Shown: positions 45,271-54,155 of the stretch, piece by piece
Position numbering within the stretch: position 1 is the first letter of the stretch
How the letters are laid out: the number at the start of each line of letters is the position of its first letter
Origin: an uncultured Paraglaciecola sp.
GTDB taxonomy: Bacteria > Pseudomonadota > Gammaproteobacteria > Enterobacterales > Alteromonadaceae
Direction of reading: 5' to 3'
Length of the DNA stretch: 64,000 nucleotides
Assembly (NCBI GenBank): GCA_947498355.1
Contig: CANMKA010000007.1
Coordinates: 1 to 64,000, forward strand
Notes under the pieces: generated by a model
Told to the model about the DNA's origin: nothing
Databases searched by the model: none
What the model saw: the letters and a program-made list of their open reading frames with translations, nothing else
Position numbers and translations under genes: made by a program

Positions 45271-45631
45271 GCGCTTGAGGTGGTTTGATTAAGGATTCAG
45301 CGGGAATACCCAAACCTTCATGCAGCTTCCAGATCATCTTTAGTGTTAGCGAACGTTTATGATTGAGAATCTCATAGACTCGGTTGCTTTTACCAATCAT
45401 TGGCTCAAGGTCTTTTACGGTTAATCCTTTGCGCTCCATCTCGAATTTGATGGCTTCAACAGGAGCAGGCAGTTCCATAGGGAAATGCTTGGCCTCATAA
45501 GCTTCAATTAGAGTGACCATGACATCCAGCTTTTCACCTTCAGGTGTGTCAGGGCCACCCATCATAAGGCTTTCAATTTCTTTTAATACCGCATGATAGT
45601 CGGCATCAGATTTTATTGGTTTGATGTCCAT
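45263..45631 (-). CDS. higA: HigA-type antitoxin (Xre helix-turn-helix)
   Basis: 122-aa antitoxin of the HigA/'helix-turn-helix plus N-terminal extension' type. A Xre-like HTH lies at about 75-115 (RKGLTVKDLEPMIGKSNRVYEILNHKRSLTLKMIWKL region), and the N-terminal half (DADYHAVLKEIESLM) is the conserved antitoxin segment. GGAGG precedes the start. It stands 17 bases after the broken higB, the normal toxin-first order. It may still autoregulate or serve as an anti-toxin against other HigB copies. Confidence 0.87.
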   Translation of the reverse strand: MDIKPIKSDADYHAVLKEIESLMMGGPDTPEGEKLDVMVTLIEAYEAKHFPMELPAPVEAIKFEMERKGLTVKDLEPMIGKSNRVYEILNHKRSLTLKMIWKLHEGLGIPAESLIKPPQAHA

Positions 45632-45648
45632 GGTAACTCCTCCGGCAA

Positions 45649-45951
45649 TTAAATAGTTTGTACATCAATTTTGTTGTATTGCGCATGTGTACCGATGAAC
45701 CGGATATAAACCACGCGATAGGCATGGTTGGTCCACACTACCAAACGGTACTTGTTGCCTGCAATATTGAAAACCACTCGTCCATCTTTCAGGATACTGG
45801 CATTTCTGAAGTCCTGCTTTACATCAGCTGGTGCGCTCTAGTCAGCCGCTAAGGCATATCGATACCACGCAAGCGTAGGCTCTTTCGCATCCATGTACTC
45901 TGGGGTTACCTCCCAGAATGTTTTCAGTGTCGATAGGTCAATGATTCTCAT
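45649..45951 (-). pseudogene. higB: HigB toxin gene interrupted by an in-frame TAG
   Basis: From ATG at 45951 the frame reads MRIIDLSTLKTFWEV..., meets TAG at codon 38 (45840-45838), and then continues in the same frame to TAA at 45649 with a well-kept RelE/HigB body: DVKQDF, GRVVFNIAGNKYRLVV and VVYIRFIGTHAQYNKID. The full product would be 99-100 aa, normal for this HigB type. Family members commonly have Trp at the stop position, so a single TGG to TAG change explains it. Without suppression the toxin (an mRNA interferase) is dead. No other damage is seen, so the mutation looks recent. Confidence 0.82.
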
Positions 45952-46058
45952 AGAGTTAACAACAGTCCCAAAATGGGACTAAATCAACTAAAATTACCTC
46001 CATGGATGAATGGTATGCTGGGAGCGCATGGATGCACAGGAGCGGCTGGAGAATCAAT

Positions 46059-46259
46059 ATGAATGCATATCAAGCGCTTGTGACGCAAAGAAAGCTATGT
46101 AATCGTTGGCAGGTAAGCGAGGCGACACTGGAGAGGTGGCTATCTGAGGGCGTTGGCCCAATTTACGTGAAATTATGCGGTCAAGTCAGGTACAGGCGAG
46201 AAGATGTGGTGGAGTACGAGGCCAGTTGCTTGAGGAGGAGTACGCTTGAAGCTGTTTAA
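46059..46259 (+). CDS. AlpA/excisionase-like helix-turn-helix protein
   Basis: 66-aa winged-helix protein of the MerR/AlpA/excisionase type: LCNRWQVSEATLERWLSEGVGP is the HTH, followed by the wing YVKLCGQVRYRREDVVEYE. Such proteins are usually regulators or excision factors of prophages and islands. The frame opens at 46002, but ATG at 46059 has GGAG seven bases upstream and starts the domain properly. It lies about 110 bases from the 3' end of ssrA, a classic integration site, in the patch with higBA. No integrase is present. Confidence 0.75.
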   Translation: MNAYQALVTQRKLCNRWQVSEATLERWLSEGVGPIYVKLCGQVRYRREDVVEYEASCLRRSTLEAV

Positions 46260-46324
46260 AGGTTAGATAGTACGCAATTGCCCGCATCAGCCCTAACTTC
46301 CTGATAGTAAAGTTGTAGGTTAAT

Positions 46325-46359
46325 AAAAAACCCTAATGGCTGGTGAGAGCTCATTAGGG
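46325..46359 (-). terminator. Intrinsic terminator of ssrA
   Basis: On the minus strand CCCTAATGAGCT and AGCCATTAGGG form a long stem around CTCACC, followed by six T (46330-46325). It lies 13 bases after the CCA end of tmRNA. Confidence 0.88.
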
Positions 46360-46371
46360 CTATTTACAAGT

Positions 46372-46731
46372 TGGTGGAGCTGGCGGGACTTGAACCCGCG
46401 TCCAGAAAGCGTCAACCGTCGGTACTACATGCTTATTTTGTCTTTTATTTAACCTCGTGGAACTCCGACAAACAGGATTTCCTTAAGGCTGGCCTAATAC
46501 TGTTTCGCGGTTCACCCTTAGACAAGGTTCCCTCGCTATCCTGCTGGGATGACCTTCCGAACCTCTACTAGCAGAAAAAGTATGAGTGGAAGGGCTTTGA
46601 CCGGTTATTAAGCGGCTAGAGCGTAGTTTTCGTCGTTTGCGACTATTTGTATGCGGCTGTTTAAAGAGGCAAACCGCACCTCTGCATGCACCTAAAGCAT
46701 CTAGAATCCTGTCGAATCCAAAATCAGCCCC
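46372..46731 (-). ncRNA. ssrA: Transfer-messenger RNA (tmRNA)
   Basis: Rescues stalled ribosomes together with SmpB. The minus strand starts GGGGCTGATTTTGGATTCGA (5' end near 46731) and ends GGTTCAAGTCCCGCCAGCTC plus CACCA at 46372, the tRNA-like T-arm and acceptor. The internal tag frame (46640-46608) encodes ANDENYALAA then TAA, the same tag as in E. coli. Length of about 360 bases is normal. smpB lies about 130 bases upstream on the same strand. The adjoining 45.1-46.3 kb patch is on the 3' side. Confidence 0.96.
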
Positions 46732-46866
46732 AAAGTGTTGTTGCTTGCAAACTAGCAACGATGAGAGTCTAACACAACTCTCTGAGAAAAGAATGCCACT
46801 TATGGATAAAGTATCGTATTTATTAGGGGTATCAGTAGCTTACATTTCACTCACCGCCCAATAAAT

Positions 46867-47346
46867 TTAGGCGCGGTGTTTCATCATTCGTTCTTTATCA
46901 CGCGCCCAATCTCGATCTTTTACTGCATCGCGCTTATCGTGCTCGTGTTTACCTTTACCTAAATAGATTTCAACTTTTACCCAGTTTTTCTTCCAGTACA
47001 TGGCTGTGGCAATAATCGAGTAACCTTGGCGCTCTACTGAGCCGATTAGGCTATCTAATTCTCGTTGTTTCAGTAATAATTTACGCTTTCGCGTTGGGTC
47101 GCATACTACGTGAGACGAGGCTTGGTTTAGCGGTTGAATAGTCGAGCCTATTAAATATGCCTCACCTTTTTCGATGGTGACAAAACTCTCGGCAATATTC
47201 ACTTTACCCGCACGTATACTTTTAACTTCCCAGCCCTGTAGCGCTAATCCGGCTTCGATTTTGTCATTCAAATTGTATTGATGACGAGCCTTTTTATTTA
47301 GCGCTATGGTATTGCTGGTATTTGATTTGGATTTCTTTTTATTCAT
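46867..47346 (-). CDS. smpB: SsrA-binding protein SmpB
   Basis: Binds the tRNA-like part of tmRNA and brings it to stalled ribosomes. 159 aa from the ATG at 47346, which matches the E. coli start (MTKKK-type); the frame is open to 47379 but the extra 11 residues lack homology. Core motifs: [31 protein letters not shown] and [14 protein letters not shown], with the basic C-terminal tail DKERMMKHR. It is upstream of ssrA and divergent from ratA. Confidence 0.96.
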   Translation of the reverse strand: MNKKKSKSNTSNTIALNKKARHQYNLNDKIEAGLALQGWEVKSIRAGKVNIAESFVTIEKGEAYLIGSTIQPLNQASSHVVCDPTRKRKLLLKQRELDSLIGSVERQGYSIIATAMYWKKNWVKVEIYLGKGKHEHDKRDAVKDRDWARDKERMMKHRA

Positions 47347-47559
47347 GGCGCTTATTATAGGGAATGTCTTTTGCTGCACAACCTAAATTACACCAAGATA
47401 CCAAATTGCTCCTTTATTACGGGTATATACCCTAACTAATACAGACAAAAGCAATAAGCTAGTTATTGATAAACCAAGGATTAATGAACCTAGCCTATCA
47501 ACGTTTGTTTCTAAGTATGTTAGCATTTGCTTGTATTTATAACGGTCTTAGGAGACGCA

Positions 47560-47991
47560 ATGCCCAATGTATCGCGCAGTGCTTTAGTCGCGTACAGTGC
47601 CGAGTCAATGTTCGATTTGATTAATGATGTGGCCAAATACCCAGAATTCATTCCTGGTTGCGCCAGTACAGAAGTGCTAGAGCAAACAGACAACCAAATG
47701 AAAGCTTCGATTCTAATTGCCAAAGCAGGAATTAAGCAGTGGTTTACCACCAATAATACATTAGTGCGCGGCGAGTCGGTGCAAATGGAGTTGGTTGATG
47801 GGCCATTTTCAGCTCTGTCTGGTGGTTGGACAATTCGTGCGTTAAGCGATTCAGCATGTAAAATCGAACTTAACCTCGATTTTGCTTTTTCGAGCCGCTT
47901 AGTCGAATTTGCCTTCGGTAAAGTGTTTAATGCTATAGCCAGCAACATGGTTGTCGCCTTTACCGAACGCGCTAAACACGTTTATGGATAA
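47560..47991 (+). CDS. ratA: START-like protein RatA (coenzyme Q-binding type)
   Basis: SRPBCC/START-domain protein of 143 aa. In E. coli RatA was described as a toxin that blocks ribosome subunit joining; homologues (Coq10) bind ubiquinone. The typical core is present: VSRSALVAYSAESMFDLINDV, YPEFIPGC and LVDGPFSALSGGW. I choose ATG 47560 because AGGAG lies five bases upstream; an earlier frame start at 47527 is not supported. It is followed by overlapping ratB and diverges from smpB, the conserved order. Confidence 0.93.
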   Translation: MPNVSRSALVAYSAESMFDLINDVAKYPEFIPGCASTEVLEQTDNQMKASILIAKAGIKQWFTTNNTLVRGESVQMELVDGPFSALSGGWTIRALSDSACKIELNLDFAFSSRLVEFAFGKVFNAIASNMVVAFTERAKHVYG

Positions 47992-48346
47992 TCCTGCACC
48001 TATGCCACACAATAATACGACCAACAACATCATTAATATCGAAATTGCCTATGCTACTCCCGAAAAGCAGGTATTGTTAGAATTGGGGCTCGCAGAAGGG
48101 AACTCGGTACAGCAGGCCATAGACGAATCAAATATTACCCAGCACTTTCCAGACATAGATTTAGCGACTGCCAAAGTAGGGATATGGAATCGTGTATGTA
48201 AGTTGACGGATATCCCGAAAGACGGAGATCGTATCGAGATTTATCGCCCTCTTATTGCCGATCCTAAAGAGGTGCGTCGTCGCCGAGCGGAAAAAGCCAA
48301 AGAGGAAGGTCGAGCTAATAAAGTAACGGGCGGCCGAGCAAAATAA
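47984..48346 (+). CDS. ratB: RatB/RnfH family ubiquitin-like protein
   Basis: Small RnfH-family beta-grasp protein encoded next to ratA in most gammaproteobacteria; function unknown. The conserved blocks IEIAYATPEKQVLLEL, KVGIWNRVCKLTDIPKDGDRIEIYRPL and IADPKEVRRRRAEKA are clear. The frame opens at 47951; the homologous part begins near 48030, so the start is either ATG 47984 (overlapping the ratA stop) or 48002. Product about 114-120 aa. Confidence 0.88.
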   Translation: MDNPAPMPHNNTTNNIINIEIAYATPEKQVLLELGLAEGNSVQQAIDESNITQHFPDIDLATAKVGIWNRVCKLTDIPKDGDRIEIYRPLIADPKEVRRRRAEKAKEEGRANKVTGGRAK

Positions 48347-48395
48347 GTTGGGCCACCCACCATAATCGCCCCAGTCCATTGTGTGGTAACGAGAG

Positions 48396-48920
48396 TTAGT
48401 CCAACTTACGGATAGTTAAAATAACCTCCCCTACTTCTAAACCATACTTAATAATTTTGGAACGATTAATAAGGTTTTTATCATCAATTAAGTACATCCA
48501 GTCATCTAACGTTACCACGAGTGGCTTACCGTCAACCTCAATTTCTAACTGGTATTTCCAGTAAAAAGCCGCCCCCGAAGTTTGCCCAGTCGCCACACCA
48601 ATCACATCATTGGCGGTGCCTTTGTATTCACCCTCACCCAAATGGGTTAACTCCCATACCCTAACGTCTTGTTCACCATCGTCGTATAAAAACTGTTCGT
48701 CTAATACGCCTTGTTCGCCATTCCACGTCCCTTTGATAGTCGCGGTAAAACGACGAGTAAGCTTACCGTTTATGTCCAGTACCACACCATGGGCAATCAA
48801 ATTGCCACTAAAAAACTGGTTGAGCACTAAACTGGGCGACGTATCCCGATAATCTTCGATGTTTGGGCTACTACACGCAGACAACAACCACCCAAAACAT
48901 ACAACAAACCACATTTTCAT
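48396..48920 (-). CDS. DUF3833 family lipoprotein
   Basis: 174-aa lipoprotein with signal peptide and lipobox LSAC (Cys16). The body is an all-beta, DUF3833-type domain (FFSGNLIAHGVVLDINGKLTRRF, DEQFLYDDGEQDVRVW, DDWMYLIDDKNLINRS). In many gammaproteobacteria a DUF3833 gene goes with the Cfa-like/DUF1365/DUF2878/SDR cluster under ECF sigma-ChrR control, as here. A 209-base gap separates it from the DUF2878 gene, so it may have its own promoter. Molecular role unknown. Confidence 0.85.
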   Translation of the reverse strand: MKMWFVVCFGWLLSACSSPNIEDYRDTSPSLVLNQFFSGNLIAHGVVLDINGKLTRRFTATIKGTWNGEQGVLDEQFLYDDGEQDVRVWELTHLGEGEYKGTANDVIGVATGQTSGAAFYWKYQLEIEVDGKPLVVTLDDWMYLIDDKNLINRSKIIKYGLEVGEVILTIRKLD

Positions 48921-49129
48921 AGACTTTCCTGTTAATCCACGGCTTTTTGTTTATACCCCGCTTTAACTAAAAAGGTTTGCTAAAATCATGTGATATATGT
49001 CTTTTAAGTAACAAAGGGATAAAAGATATTTGAAAGCGTGTCTAATACCATAAGCATCAAAGAGCTAGACGTGACGCTTTGCCATTAGAACGAATGAAGT
49101 TACAGCTCACCAGTGTAAGAGTAAGGCGG

Positions 49130-49651
49130 TTATGTTTGAGAGCTGGTGTTTTTTATCAGTACTATTTTCTGGCCTAACACTAGTAATGTAGGGGTTAAAA
49201 TCGCCCATGTCAGACCCACAGTAAGCAAAAACTCCGTCCAAGGTAAAGTGGTTTGAAGCACGTCAAAGCGAATCGCAGCGGCATAGCTACTGGCTCCGCC
49301 TACAGCACCAATCAAGCTAGCCAAGGCCAAATTGATCTTGTTTAACCACCCTAAGCTATGATTAAGCGACATTATAAACATACACCAAATCAACGCTAAC
49401 CAAATGGGAAAGCCTCCATCTGTATCCGCAAATATTTGATAATTAATTAGGGTATAGTCGGCAATCCAACCTATTGGCGCAAGCAACAACAGCTTTGCAT
49501 CGGCACTAGGTTTATCCGATAAGCAAAAATGTAAAAAAATGATCACCCCAATAATGGCAACCGAATAGTTTGTCAGTAAGGCTGCGGTAAACCAAGCAGC
49601 CTGAAACAAAACAGCGTTAGTAATCCAGAACTTGGGCATCTTGCTTACCAA
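49130..49651 (-). CDS. DUF2878 family membrane protein
   Basis: 173 aa with about five to six transmembrane helices, DUF2878 type (FWITNAVLFQAAWFTAAL at the N terminus, then APIGWIADYTLINYQIF). It overlaps the end of the Cfa-like gene by 35 bases, so it is translationally coupled; ATG 49639 is an alternative start. Known only as a conserved member of this lipid-modification cluster. Confidence 0.85.
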   Translation of the reverse strand: MVSKMPKFWITNAVLFQAAWFTAALLTNYSVAIIGVIIFLHFCLSDKPSADAKLLLLAPIGWIADYTLINYQIFADTDGGFPIWLALIWCMFIMSLNHSLGWLNKINLALASLIGAVGGASSYAAAIRFDVLQTTLPWTEFLLTVGLTWAILTPTLLVLGQKIVLIKNTSSQT

Positions 49652-50879
49652 CGAATTGCGTTTTTCTGGCAGTTATATGATGAGTGCTGATTGCCCGCTC
49701 AATAAAAGCGCCTTCGCAGTAACATAGATAGAAATTCCATAGACGCTTAAACCGGTTATCAAATCCCGACTTTGCTAGAATGGGCCAGTTTTGATTGAAG
49801 CTCTTGTACCAGTCGTTCAAGGTACGGGCATAATGGAGTCCAATGTCTTCCACCCCATCAATAACCATGTCACTTTGCTTGGCAAACTGCTGACTAATAA
49901 CCTGCACCGAGGGTAAACAGCCCCCTGGAAAAATATAACGCTGGATAAAATCTACATTTTTTCGGTAATGGTCATAGCGGCTATCTGCAATGGTAATCGC
50001 TTGCAATAACATTTTGCCTGTGTCTTTAAGTAAGTCATTGCACTTAGCAAAAAAGGTGGGGAGGTAGTCGTGGCCGACGGCCTCAATCATCTCAATTGAC
50101 ACTAACTTGTCATATTTGCCAGTTAATTCGCGATAATCCTTTTTGAGCAAAGTAATTTTGTCCTCTAGTTGATTATCGATAATTTGCTGCTGAGCATATT
50201 CGTGCTGAGCATCAGAAATGGTCGTTGTGGTGACCTTACACCCATAATGCTTGGCCGCATAAATGGCCAAACCACCCCACCCTGTGCCGATTTCGACTAA
50301 GTGCTCGTCGGCTTGCAATTCTAGCTTGTCGCATATTGTTTTTAATTTGTTTAGCTGAGCTTGCTCTAAAGTATGGGTATCTGGCGTATAAACGGCGGCC
50401 GAGTACATCATGGTGCTGTCTAAAAACTGAGTATATAAATGGTTACCTAAATCGTAGTGGGCCAGTATGTTTTTCTTTGAGCCTGATTGCGAGTTTTTGT
50501 TGGCTAGGTGCACCAGTTTGTTTTTAATTTTACTGCCCCAAGAAGACGAAGATTCAATCTTGTCCAATGCATGCTGCTGACGGGCAAAAAATTGAATGAC
50601 CTTGGTCAGATCTGGACTGCTCCACTTATTATCGATATAAGCTTCGGCTGCGGCAATAGAGCCACCTTTAACAAAGTCGCTGTACAAACTAGTGTCGTTG
50701 ATCACCATTTTTGCCACAAAGTTTGACTGTTTGTTACCAAAAGAACGAACGAGGTTCTTCTCGTGAACTTCGATGCAACCGTCTTGCATCGAATCTAATG
50801 CATTAAACACAGCCTTACGACATTTAGATGTCCACCAATCTAGTTCAATACTGGGTGACAAACTTTGGGTGTTTTCCAT
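49617..50879 (-). CDS. Cyclopropane-fatty-acid synthase-like SAM methyltransferase
   Basis: 420-aa member of the CFA synthase family that modifies unsaturated acyl chains of membrane phospholipids using S-adenosylmethionine. The SAM-binding motif is VEIGTGWGGLAIYAA near 195-209, preceded by HYDLGNHLYTQFLD and followed by SIEMIEAVGHDYLPTFF. It is the paralogue found in ECF-ChrR clusters, not necessarily the housekeeping cfa. In Rhodobacter such ChrR-linked proteins take part in methylated/furan fatty acid formation under singlet oxygen stress; that role here is inference. Confidence 0.9.
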   Translation of the reverse strand: MENTQSLSPSIELDWWTSKCRKAVFNALDSMQDGCIEVHEKNLVRSFGNKQSNFVAKMVINDTSLYSDFVKGGSIAAAEAYIDNKWSSPDLTKVIQFFARQQHALDKIESSSSWGSKIKNKLVHLANKNSQSGSKKNILAHYDLGNHLYTQFLDSTMMYSAAVYTPDTHTLEQAQLNKLKTICDKLELQADEHLVEIGTGWGGLAIYAAKHYGCKVTTTTISDAQHEYAQQQIIDNQLEDKITLLKKDYRELTGKYDKLVSIEMIEAVGHDYLPTFFAKCNDLLKDTGKMLLQAITIADSRYDHYRKNVDFIQRYIFPGGCLPSVQVISQQFAKQSDMVIDGVEDIGLHYARTLNDWYKSFNQNWPILAKSGFDNRFKRLWNFYLCYCEGAFIERAISTHHITARKTQFVGKQDAQVLDY

Positions 50880-50887
50880 GGGTTACC

Positions 50888-51613
50888 TCAACTTTCTGGG
50901 TGTGCTACAAAAGGCACTTTCTTAATGAATAATTTTAATGCTTGCCAATATATGCCACTGACTATCTTTAACGTCATCATGGGTGTACTGACTAAGGTCG
51001 ACAATAAATTAGGCGCTGTAATGGGTGTCTTTTTCATCGTTAGGGTTGCATCAAACACCTTACGTTCCTGATGATTTTCGATATGAACGAGCAATCGTTT
51101 TGCTGGCGGTGTAACGCGCCAATGGTAGGCCATATCTAACTCCATAAAAGGCGAGACATGAAAGTCTTTATTAGTAGGCTTAATTTCCAGCATATCAACC
51201 AGGTAACAATGGCGTTGATGCCAAGGCGTGTTACTAACTTCTGCTAGCATATAACGACACTGGTTATTCTCGTCGTAACAAAAATAAAAATTAATAGGGC
51301 TAAAATACAAACCTAAGCATCGGCCTTGAACCACCATTACAACCGAGTGCCCGTCCCAAGTTCCACCTAATTGATGGACTTGCTGCAACACACGTTTTTT
51401 TAAACTCAATTCGTCGCTAGGCAAATAATCATCAAAATTTAGGCGGACAGGATTAAACCATTTATCGCCTAACACCCAAGACGTATTCAATACAGACTCT
51501 GTTTCATCTAAATCAATAGCCAGCATGTACAAAGAATACATAAAGCTATGCGGCTTATGTTTGTAACGTCTATGCCTAACTTGCCCTTTGTAGACACCAC
51601 TGGTCAGGATCAT
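50888..51613 (-). CDS. DUF1365 family protein
   Basis: 241-aa DUF1365 protein, a family with unknown chemistry that nearly always sits next to a FAD amine-oxidase-like protein and a Cfa-like methyltransferase. Conserved parts are YKGQVRHRRYKHKPHSFMYSL at the N terminus, FSPINFYFCYD in the middle and HVSPFM. It overlaps the upstream FAD gene by four bases and precedes the Cfa-like gene by eight. A role in lipid acyl modification is inferred from context. Confidence 0.88.
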   Translation of the reverse strand: MILTSGVYKGQVRHRRYKHKPHSFMYSLYMLAIDLDETESVLNTSWVLGDKWFNPVRLNFDDYLPSDELSLKKRVLQQVHQLGGTWDGHSVVMVVQGRCLGLYFSPINFYFCYDENNQCRYMLAEVSNTPWHQRHCYLVDMLEIKPTNKDFHVSPFMELDMAYHWRVTPPAKRLLVHIENHQERKVFDATLTMKKTPITAPNLLSTLVSTPMMTLKIVSGIYWQALKLFIKKVPFVAHPES

Positions 51614-52863
51614 AAGTTAATACCAAAACGCTTGCCCACATCTGTTGCGCTACGTACACCATCTTCGTGGAAACCGTTATACCAATACGCACCAACAAAG
51701 TGTGTATGGTTTACGCCACATATTAAATCTCTACTTAATTGCGCAGCCATACTCCGCTTGTTAAAAACAGGATGGGCATAGGTAAATTCGCGAATGATTT
51801 TATCTGGGTTTATTTGCTCAGTCTGGTTCAGGGTCACGCAAAACGTGGTATCGCAATTTAAGCCCTGCAATATGTTCATATCGTAAGTCACGGTTGCTGG
51901 CTTATTCAGCTGGCTATCGAGCCTGTAATTCCAACTTGCCCAAGCCCGTGTTTTAACCGGAAGCATGTTAGTGTCAGTATGTAACACCACCTGATTGTTT
52001 TTGTAGGGAATACTACCTAGTACCTTCTGCTCATCGTCACTAGGATCGGCAAGTAAGGCCAAAGCTTGATCAGAATGACAAGCAAATACGACTTCATCGA
52101 ACTCTTCTTGGCTTCCATCTGCAAAATGCACCACAGCGCCCTTCTCATGACGACTAACCTGTTTAATGGTCGAGTTGAGCTTAATGTTATCTGCAAAATC
52201 CTTGGTCAAGGGCCCAATATATTGTTTTGAGCCTCCTGGTATCACATACCATTGAGGCCTATCAGCTACATTTAGTAAGCCGTGATGATGGAAAAAACGT
52301 ACAAAGAATCTGAGTTCAAAATCTCGCATTTGGTCTAAGCTAGTCGACCAAATTGCTGCGCCCATAGGCAAGATATAATGTTGGCAAAAATATTCAGAAT
52401 ACCCCTCTTCATCTAAAAATTGACCCAAGGTTTGATCAACCGACATATTATCTTGTACATAGAGGGCCTTGCAGCGCTTATTAAAGCGAAGTATTTGCTT
52501 GAGCAAGCCCCAAAACTTTAGGTTTAACAGGTTGCGCTTTTGTGCAAATAAGGTACTGAAAGTATGGCCGTTGTATTCAAGTCCAGTCGCCATATTTTGT
52601 ACGCTAAAACTCATCTCGGTCGGCTGTGGCTTAATATTCAACTGTGCCAGTAGTGCTAAGAAATTAGGATATGTTTTCTCATTAAAAACAATAAACCCTG
52701 TGTCTATGGCGTGTTGCTGGCCATCTAATTCAAAATCAATGGTTGCCGTGTGACCTCCAACGTAATCAGCTTTTTCGTATACTGTGACTTTGTGCTCTTT
52801 GCTGAGTAAATAGGCACTGGTTAAGCCGGATATACCCGAGCCAATAATGGCTATATTTTTCAT
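51610..52863 (-). CDS. FAD-dependent amine oxidase/desaturase-like protein
   Basis: 417-aa flavoprotein of the NAD(P)/FAD amine-oxidase-like superfamily. The dinucleotide motif IAIIGSGISGLTSAYLLS starts at residue 4, and VYEKADYVGGHT follows. It is the cluster partner of DUF1365 and Cfa-like proteins; in related ChrR regulons such a protein is proposed to oxidise modified acyl chains. It overlaps neighbours on both sides by four bases, so the operon is tightly coupled. Confidence 0.9.
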   Translation of the reverse strand: MKNIAIIGSGISGLTSAYLLSKEHKVTVYEKADYVGGHTATIDFELDGQQHAIDTGFIVFNEKTYPNFLALLAQLNIKPQPTEMSFSVQNMATGLEYNGHTFSTLFAQKRNLLNLKFWGLLKQILRFNKRCKALYVQDNMSVDQTLGQFLDEEGYSEYFCQHYILPMGAAIWSTSLDQMRDFELRFFVRFFHHHGLLNVADRPQWYVIPGGSKQYIGPLTKDFADNIKLNSTIKQVSRHEKGAVVHFADGSQEEFDEVVFACHSDQALALLADPSDDEQKVLGSIPYKNNQVVLHTDTNMLPVKTRAWASWNYRLDSQLNKPATVTYDMNILQGLNCDTTFCVTLNQTEQINPDKIIREFTYAHPVFNKRSMAAQLSRDLICGVNHTHFVGAYWYNGFHEDGVRSATDVGKRFGINL

Positions 52864-53585
52864 TTATTCACCATAGACATAGCGATCTTTCTCCATAAAG
52901 CAAAAGGTAACGAAGAGAAAAACCGTAACATCAGTATAAAAAAGGTAGGAAATCGGATGATATGCTTTTTAGCTGCCATTCCGGCATAGATCTTCTTGGC
53001 AGCAAATTCTGCTGATACCTTGCCGGGCATTTCAAAGGTGTTTTTATCTGTCAAAGGCGTTTCTACAAACCCCGGTTGAATAAGACTTACACCAATGTCT
53101 GAACGCGCTAAATCGACACTCAAACTCTTCGCTAAATAATCGATTCCTGATTTAGAGGCTCCATAGGCTTGAGCCTCGGTGAAAGCTAAGTAAGTCACAC
53201 TAGACCCCACTATTCCTAGTTGTGAGCCAGCCTTTAATTTGGGTAACAGGGCCTCTAAGCAATACCCTACAGATAATAAATTCACCTTAATTACACGCTC
53301 AAAAAGGGCACTATCGAAGGCAGGTAAGTCTTTCATATACTCGCAATTACCAGCATTCAAAACCAAATGGTCCAACGCTTCTAGTGATGCAGCCGCTTGT
53401 TTAATCTCGTCGAGTTTAGTGACATCAAACGCTAGGGTTTGCAGATTATCATGCTGCTGCTTGAGCTCATCTAGCTTGTCTTGATTACGCCCCGCAGCAA
53501 TAACGTGATACCCGTTCTCGATATATTCAGAAACCAGTCGTAAGCCAATGCCTGACGTCGCCCCTGTTATTAATACGCGCTTCAT
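52860..53585 (-). CDS. Short-chain dehydrogenase/reductase
   Basis: 241-aa SDR. The cofactor motif TGATSGIG is at 7-14, the active-site Tyr/Lys in AYGASKSGIDYLAKS near 148, and NAGN near 78. A hydrophobic, basic C terminus (FFILMLRFFSSLPFALWRKI) may tie it to the membrane. It overlaps the SnoaL-like gene and the FAD gene by four bases each. Substrate unknown; membership of the lipid cluster suggests a lipid-derived carbonyl. Confidence 0.9.
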   Translation of the reverse strand: MKRVLITGATSGIGLRLVSEYIENGYHVIAAGRNQDKLDELKQQHDNLQTLAFDVTKLDEIKQAAASLEALDHLVLNAGNCEYMKDLPAFDSALFERVIKVNLLSVGYCLEALLPKLKAGSQLGIVGSSVTYLAFTEAQAYGASKSGIDYLAKSLSVDLARSDIGVSLIQPGFVETPLTDKNTFEMPGKVSAEFAAKKIYAGMAAKKHIIRFPTFFILMLRFFSSLPFALWRKIAMSMVNK

Positions 53586-54010
53586 GCTGATGCCTTACGT
53601 TTAATGAACTTAATAAATTTTCCCAGTACAGGGACGTGCTGAAAAATCATTTCATTGGTATCTAAATAATCTTGATGAAAAATAACCTTAGGGCCTTCGA
53701 AGGTAAGTCGACTGTGGCCCTTTACGCTAATGGGTTTTCCTTTGTTAAGCGAATTATGGGTATAGGTCATAGTCCAGTACAAAAAGCCTTTGTTATTGGT
53801 CTCGTTGTATTCGTCTATTTTAAAGCCGATAGACGACACATTTTGATAAAGATGGGCGAAATAGGTAGTGAGGTTATCTAATCCATTGACTTGATGAAGG
53901 GGGTCAGAAAATTGTATTTCTGGATGATAAATGTCGTTCAAAAGAAACAGGTTATCTCTGTTCAACTTTTGATAAGCATCGATAAAACCTTCTATTTTGC
54001 TTTCGGACAT
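53582..54010 (-). CDS. SnoaL/NTF2-like protein
   Basis: 142-aa single cone-fold domain (nuclear transport factor 2/SnoaL type): FIDAYQKLNRDNLFLLNDIYHPEIQFSDPLHQVNGLDNL is the typical opening, and a basic tail KFIKRKASA ends it. It is the first gene of the six-gene stretch down to DUF2878, right after the terminator that ends chrR. No catalytic residues can be assigned. The promoter region is AT-rich; I did not find a clear ECF-type promoter. Confidence 0.85.
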   Translation of the reverse strand: MSESKIEGFIDAYQKLNRDNLFLLNDIYHPEIQFSDPLHQVNGLDNLTTYFAHLYQNVSSIGFKIDEYNETNNKGFLYWTMTYTHNSLNKGKPISVKGHSRLTFEGPKVIFHQDYLDTNEMIFQHVPVLGKFIKFIKRKASA

Positions 54011-54155
54011 AATTCACTTACTCACGATATACTACTGATAATAAAGATATTTTTATTAAAAAATAAAAACATAATAAATTTAATTAACTGTATTGCAATA
54101 CGGCTAGCTAAATTTATAAGATCAACAATCCTGTTATTTTATTTACTCAAGTAAC

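Noticed and set aside
45658-45852. 64-codon plus-strand frame across the higB pseudogene
   Set aside because: The minus strand here encodes clear HigB motifs; the plus frame is its shadow.
46371-46571. Plus-strand and minus-strand frames over the tmRNA gene
   Set aside because: The region is ssrA by its tRNA-like ends and the ANDENYALAA tag; the frames are accidental.
53891-54154. 87-codon plus-strand frame upstream of the SnoaL-like gene
   Set aside because: Very AT-rich, Ile/Leu/Asn-biased translation, half of it antisense to the SnoaL-like gene; no domain or RBS.
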